From Bugulina stolonifera (Eukaryota; Bryozoa; Gymnolaemata; Cheilostomatida; Bugulidae): 64,000 nucleotides of DNA. A program made the position numbers and the translations under genes. How positions within the stretch are numbered: position 1 is the first letter of the stretch; the number at the start of each line of letters is the position of its first letter. The stretch covers positions 13,254,099 to 13,318,098 of the forward strand of contig OW285193.1 in the NCBI GenBank assembly GCA_935421135.1. The letters are read 5' to 3'. Below the pieces are notes generated by a model, which worked only from the letters and a program-made list of their open reading frames with translations, was not told the origin of the DNA and searched no databases. Below, piece by piece: positions 57,801 through 64,000 of the stretch.

Positions 57801-60800
57801 CATGTATAGCCAATTTACAGAAAGCTTGCTGACTATTAGTAAATTGCACCAACTTTTACCCAGATCTTTGAACACTTGCTATTTTGATCTTTTTACATAT
57901 TATCACTGGATAAATAGATTACTGACATTCTACTATGCCAATTCAGTGACGAAGGTAAACGGCTGGCTCCACTTCCTCCAGTATCTCACCGATTGCATCC
58001 ATCCAAGGATAATGCAAAGATTAAATTTCAAACATGTGAATAGACAAAACTCTGTAGTCAAGTCATGCTACTCAGTTTGTTATTCAAGAAAATCAGCTAG
58101 TAAAAAGACCTTTTATCATAATTAATTGCATTTATTCAGCTTGCTAACAAAAAGCAAATAGTACAGGTTGAATGATGTTTATTCTTGCTTACAATCTATT
58201 CAATCTGACATGGATTCACTGAGTTATTTATCTCTTTGTCTTAGCAAGCTCTTCATTTTTAAAAATAATAGTTTTTATTGCAACAGAGCCAAGTGTGAAC
58301 ACTGTATTATCAATTAGGCTGATCTACTGTTTGTCCTGTGAAATGCATTTGAATTTACATGTTCATGTTCATTTGCAGAATATTTGCCAGGTTTAACCCT
58401 TTATTCCTGCATTTGTTAGCTGAGAAGTAGAACAGGTAAATTACAGTCCTAAAATAACTAATGCATACAGTGTGATATTGTAGTACTAGTGATTTGCAAA
58501 ACCAGCGAGAGTCAAAGAAACGTGAAAAGTTTTAAAGAGAAACAAAATGCAAATGAGACAGCATTTCATTTTAGAGAAATTTCTGTGAAAATGTCAGTAT
58601 TGAGTGTGAAATGGAAATATATTCCTAACACTGCTTATATTATCCATGTTGGCTACCAAATACTTTACAACTAAGTTGTTCCAAAGTAAGTAAGGGGCAT
58701 TGATAGTTGAAACGGGAACAACAGAATTTATAGTCCTTAGGCTATATAAATTCTATACATAACTTGCATGGATATTATGATTGTTTTATAAGTTCTGGGA
58801 AGGTCCCGGTTAATGTAAATTTTCATCCAAATCTTTTTGATCTGCTATTTTCTAATAATATTGCAGACAAACCCTGGTTTGCTACTACATAACTGACAAG
58901 CCCTATTTCCAGTTAATTAAATGTGATGAAATTAAAGCTTGTCTGATAAATGTATTACTTCTAATGGTGGTAGTAGGTATTATCTACACTAATACTTTCA
59001 GCTGCTTGTGATGAAATTAAAATTCCAATCATACATAATTAAAAGTAACATCAACCACTTGAAACTAGTATGCATTCGGGAGCATAATAATGCTTATTTG
59101 CCAATCACCATGGTAACGGATAATCAGATATTATACTGCCATAGCAGCAACAAATTACTACTTGTTTTATGTACAGCACTGAAGAGTGTAGATGCTACTA
59201 GACACGTCTATGCACCTGAAAGCTATAAATCTGCTAAAAAATTACCAAAAGACATAGACTATTGGACTAGGCCAGGGGTATGAACACCTCTATTTTGACC
59301 CACCAACTAAAGTGGAGTTAAATAATGAGGGCTTACCTTCACTGCTTTGGATCCAGACGACGCAAGGAGATACATGTATCTTGTGGCTTCAAATGAGCTT
59401 TATAAGTCAAGTAACTGTTCCGTCATAAAGTCCTACTAGCGTTAGATTCTGTTTTGGTGCCAAGTGGTCCATGATTCAGATTGCATCTAAAATTCATATA
59501 CACAGTACATCAAGTGCATCATATATACTTGTACAACTCAGAACTAATCTAATTCCTACTGTTACTTCATACAGCAATGTGAGCCAAATTAGTGAGTGCC
59601 AACAGTGTAATACTTGGGCGATGAGAATGTACAACCCAAGAATGTAGATCCTAATTCAAAAATCAACTTCTCTACTCAGAAAAATAAGATTCAGTGAAAG
59701 TAGAATCAGTAGTGTAGCCCTGTTTGATAATAACGTCACTTCAAGTCACAGTATCACACTCCCCGACTGCTGAATGGAGGGCTATTCTATTTCAATAACT
59801 ACATGTATTGTTACTCAACATGAGAATTGGAACCAAACGTCACCAGAATCACTAGTTATTTATCTGTATCATCAACTTGTTACATTTCTGTGCCAAGCAG
59901 AGTGGAATGTAGACTATATATCTCTTATTTGAATATATTACAGAGTTCTACCCAATGTACTTTTTCATGATAATCTGATCTATCCATCCAATCCAGACCA
60001 TAATTTAAATTGAAGGAACTGAAGTTTTGGCACAGCATTCTGTAGCTCATGCTGGTTCAAGGCCAAATCTATAATTGCTTATTGTGAGGAACTTTTACTC
60101 AGACAGCCAATAGGAAAAACTGAGTCTGGAGCAGAGCTAGAGATAGATGGTAGGTGACAACTTGGCTTCAGATAGCATGCTGCAGCATTAGGGTTCACGT
60201 ATAGCATCCACTACTACACCCTCACTGCTACCGACAATCATATAGAATTATTCTTGATAAAAGATGTAATTAATCCAGGGGCTAGCTTATTTAATTATAT
60301 ATTATAATTAACATTTTAAAGCATTACTTCATTAAAATCTGTGAATTAGCTTTTTTAATTAATTAGCCATTTTTTATTACAGTCAGTACAACCTGCGTGC
60401 ACAATTATGAAGTCAACCTACAAGGGCCTCAATCTCTAGCTAATCCCAATATACCTAAATAATCATTTAGAATTAATGATGAATGACTATTTCAACTTAT
60501 CAGTCGAGAATACTGTAAGTCTATCAGGGGAAGTTGGGGGGCACTACTTCCACCCATCTATGGAATAAAAATAGTGATCACCTAGATTATAGGCTTTCTC
60601 AGCAGATACTATAAAATCATTGAGAATTTCAGTGGAAACCAAAAGATACTCATACTCTATTAGCAAACATGTGCAATTCAGCAGCCAGTCACTTCTCATG
60701 TAAGAGTATAGACAGGTACAGTTCATTGGGCTGGATATGTGATCACTGAGTATAATTTTTATAACATGGAAACTTGAAAGTCTGAATTGCTGGCATATGT

Positions 60801-62919
60801 ATTATATTAAATTGGTATTGACATATTTTATGGTAAAAGCTGTTGACTGTGAGTGCATCTTTTGCCAGAAATTGTCAACAAGAAATGATCTGCCATTCCT
60901 CACACAAGAACAGAGACAAACCACGATATTTTAGTCCAATCAACATTTACTGAATTCCTAAAATTCTCCGGAACATAAGCTACGTTAAATAACAATTATC
61001 ACAGGCTCTATTTAGTAAAGTAATAACCCATGCAGCACTGGGTTACTACATGTACATGAAGACTTCTAATTACCAACTAGATGGCAAGCTCAAAAATGTC
61101 TTCATTTGACACTTTATTCTATCAAATGATTTATTGCACATATTGTAAACATCTTATAGTTTACAGACTTTAGTAACACAAGAATTATAGGTGGCTGTAA
61201 GGTATACAAGTCATATCATTGCTGCCAGTTTACTCTTGCTGGTCTCCTAAAATAGGCTATCAGCAGAAATTCACTAGTACAAGTCTTTGCTGGTGCGATA
61301 ACCTAATGTTTTTAAACATAAGTTTGAATAGTTAGTTTGCAACTAGTCATTACAAAAACATTTTCAAGTAATAAATAACTATTGCCTATACTTAATAATC
61401 TTAAGCCTTAACCCTTCACAAGGCCGCAATCTTTTGCTACTAATCAACTAGTTACATAAAGTAACTAGGCTTAACTCAGGAGACTATCAGTCAAACTCAT
61501 GTCATAGTATATAATTAATCAACGATTATTCATTTCCCTAACATGTTCTGAACAAGTAAAATATATTATAATCTACTAATACATATGTAAAAAGTGTAAT
61601 ATATATAATTATAATATGTTTTATCAGACTTGAATAATATAATAAAGGAGATAATAGTTGGCATTGCACTTATCAGTCTAACAAGCTAGATATCATACAG
61701 GTATATAATAACTATTTCCTTTTTGCAAAAAAGTTAAATTACAATGATGGCGTTCTCACAAGCTTATTATTTGTTGGTTTTGAAACCTGGGTAGAAATTT
61801 TTTGCAATAATTTAATTTGCATATAATACCAGTAGTGTGAAGGCCTGAGCATAGGCTTTCTGGGTGGTCACATAGTTCTAACTTGTGCTGTTGATTTTGT
61901 CAGGTTTAGATTATCAAATAGGATAGGATGAGTCACAGTGGATTTCAGATGCAGAAATTAGATTATCATATTATCAATGATAAGTGCATTCTGGTAATAG
62001 TCTGGAATCCAAATAGTTCAGCAGAATATAAGTAGAACCAAGGCGCTTTCCATTAATCGAATGCTATCAGCACAAATTCTCACTAACTGATATACAAATT
62101 TGTTACTATTTGAGCATGGAAAAACTGAAATTCTGGAGTTTTGGAGCAAAATACAAATTCCTTGCGCAAAAAAACATCATATTATATAAAAAATGGCCAA
62201 ACCCCTTAACAACCTACAATGTACATGTACGTACAGTATGTGTATATAGCAAGGTAGTCATAATACGAAGGGTGCCTTGTGTGCAGTTCGCTCATAGCAT
62301 ATGTTTACTGCTGATTTTTGAGGTTGCTGAGCTGGTGTACTGGTAGCATGTTATGTTCGCTGTGCCAGGGATTGGTATTCTCATAGAAGTGACACATGTC
62401 TCTGACTGCTCAAAAGATATTCTTTGCATAAAAAACATCAGAATATAATTTCCCAATTAAATTGAATTGATAACACCATTTGTTTTCTTCTAGTATTAGT
62501 ATTTCAAGAGATTAATTAATATAGCTTATCTTTAATCTCTTTCTGGTGGTCAAAAGGTTTCATTTTAGAGGATTAAAATTAAGGTGCCTGATGTGAACCA
62601 TATAATACAAAACAATAATAACGTAATTATGTTAGGTAACACATTCACTGGCTTTCGATACTTCCAAGTACTATGAATTGTCTGTCCCTGCGAAGCATAA
62701 AATTGGGTGCTGCGAATGAATTCGTACAAGGTTTTGCTCGATCAAATGACCACTATGTAGCCAGTGATAGAGTATAGTAAATATATCTGCTTTTATTAAC
62801 TATTTGGTACAGATATAAGGTACTAACTTTTATAATAAATGCAACATTTACATAAAATAAAAACCATTGGGTTTTCTCCTACAAATATTCAAAGGTTATA
62901 ATTATATTAGTCTTGCAAG
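57801..62919. other. Region with no supported gene
   Basis: AT-rich DNA with scattered short open frames (for example a 91-codon frame at 59008-59283 and exon-like minus-strand pieces near 59337 and 60580) that lack recognisable domains or consistent splicing. It may hold exons of an unseen gene to the right. Confidence 0.5.
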
Positions 62920-63073
62920 GATATCATCTATCCATCCAACAGCTAAGGATTGTGAGACCGGTCCTTGGCTTACAAGAAAAATTTAGCATACAGTGTAAAG
63001 TTTATGCTACATTTTTCTTGTAAGCCAAGGACTGATGTCACAATCCTTGACTGTTGGATGGATAGATTCTATC
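62920..63073. repeat. Long imperfect hairpin (71-nt arms, 12-nt loop)
   Basis: 62920-62990 pairs with 63003-63073 at 63 of 71 positions, with mismatches clustered in three small internal bulges. The loop is 62991-63002. The compact loop and interrupted stem resemble a hairpin RNA precursor or a foldback element. No target duplication was seen. Confidence 0.8.
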
Positions 63074-63627
63074 TGGTTTATGCCATAAACCATAAACGTA
63101 TGGCCAAACACCATGTGATTCATTCAAATGTAGAGACTTTCTTTGTGTATGTACAGTAACATACCTACCAGGTATGTTTGGGGTGATACAGTCTAAACCT
63201 CATGGTTGATTATAGGGATCAAAGCACCTGTTTTATATAAAATAAACAGTATCACCTGTTTCCAATTATTTAATCATCTTAGGAGGACTGAGCAGTGCAA
63301 ATCTAATTATATTACTAGAAGAGTTTTTAAGTAGAAAAATGTAATTTATTTCTATACATTGATCTCCTAATGAAAATATATTGTACACTGTTTGCAAAAG
63401 GTTATTAGTTTAACACATGGAGGAAGTCAGAAATAATGCAGAAATATAAAAAAAACTTTGCTGTCCGCTCTTATAAAACAGCAATGTACAAAATCATAAT
63501 CTATGGAAATGAATATAAATCACAGCACTCTCTATGGAAATGCGTATAATTTCTCTCTGAACCATTTGTTTCGCTGCAGTATTGCCTGATAACTTGTTGA
63601 ATTGCTATATTATAGATATCTACCAAA

Positions 63628-63720
63628 GCTAAATCTACAGTACACATTATATGGTATGAGAACCGAGGCTAAATCTACAGTATATATTTATAGTGTGAGA
63701 ACCAAGGCTATCTACAGTAA
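63628..63720. repeat. Diverged tandem duplication
   Basis: Two to three partial copies of a unit containing CTAAATCTACAGTA and GTGAGAACC. No coding role is seen. Confidence 0.55.
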
Positions 63721-64000
63721 TATGAAGAGAAATGCAGTCATCAGCTGCACAATAAGTGTAACATTACAAACTAGGTTAGAACAAAAGTTTAACAAATTCA
63801 TAATTATCAATGTGAGTCAGTTTGACTCCATTCAGCATAAAGTCTTTCAAAACGAGTATAAATGGAAATAAAAGTAACTTTGTCATAACAACACTATTGT
63901 AAAGCACATTCGACAATGAACAAACAGTTCTTTGTTTGGAAATAGGATATCGCTAGTCATCATGTTGTTAATCAGACAGTATTTCAATCCGTTTCTACAT

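Noticed and set aside
59008..59283. 91-codon plus-strand frame
   Set aside because: No domain, no clear splice sites and AT-rich codon use; it may be chance.
59337..60668. Exon-like minus-strand pieces (…YMYLLASSGSKAVK at 59337-59397 and …STEILNDFIVSAEKAYNL near 60580-60668)
   Set aside because: Acceptors are weak, the phases do not join in the preferred frames, and no family is recognised.
62310..62385. Degenerate tRNA-like stretch (GCTGGTGTACTGGTAGCATG)
   Set aside because: Box B is poor and no body or copies can be shown.

Overview
The window looks like part of an animal nuclear genome, most likely a sponge or other early-branching metazoan. The sequence is AT-rich, coding exons are short and separated by introns with GT..AG ends, and the genes are animal families: a Frizzled receptor, an ANKRD6/Diversin-type ankyrin protein, an extracellular LRR protein and an ABCF3-type ATPase. 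The species assignment is inference. I found no operons, ribosomal binding sites, CRISPR arrays, rRNA or convincing tRNA genes.

Layout, left to right. (1) 1-18784, minus strand: an ABCF3-type gene. Eleven exons can be joined with matching phases from the start codon at 18784 to 670, and the gene continues past the left edge. Its 8.9 kb third intron holds a complete five-exon LRR gene on the opposite strand (9634-13310). A second plus-strand gene end (2 to about 548) also lies inside the ABCF3 span. ABCF3 intron 1 carries a LINE reverse-transcriptase fragment and a TTAA-flanked inverted-repeat element. (2) 19656-43967, minus strand: a Diversin/ANKRD6-like gene with eight ankyrin repeats in seven short exons, mid-protein exons, a long disordered last exon, and three alternative first coding exons (43967, 38695, 33495) that all splice in frame into the same second exon. 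(3) 43968-52172: intergenic DNA with repeats and one hAT-like element. (4) 52173-56085, plus strand: a complete two-exon Frizzled gene. (5) 56086-64000: no gene recognised; a tRNA-derived SINE candidate and a long hairpin.

How the genes relate. Frizzled is a Wnt receptor, and Diversin/Diego is a cytoplasmic regulator acting with Dishevelled in Wnt/beta-catenin and planar polarity signalling. They lie head to head about 8 kb apart (first coding exon to first coding exon), a physical pairing of two components of one pathway. The Frizzled protein has Cys in place of the Trp of the KTxxxW motif that binds Dishevelled in other Frizzleds. ABCF3 (ribosome-associated ATPase family) lies just downstream of Diversin on the same strand, about 0.87 kb away.

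All exon coordinates come from reading splice signals and checking phase by hand. Orthology calls come from remembered family sequence, not from a search.
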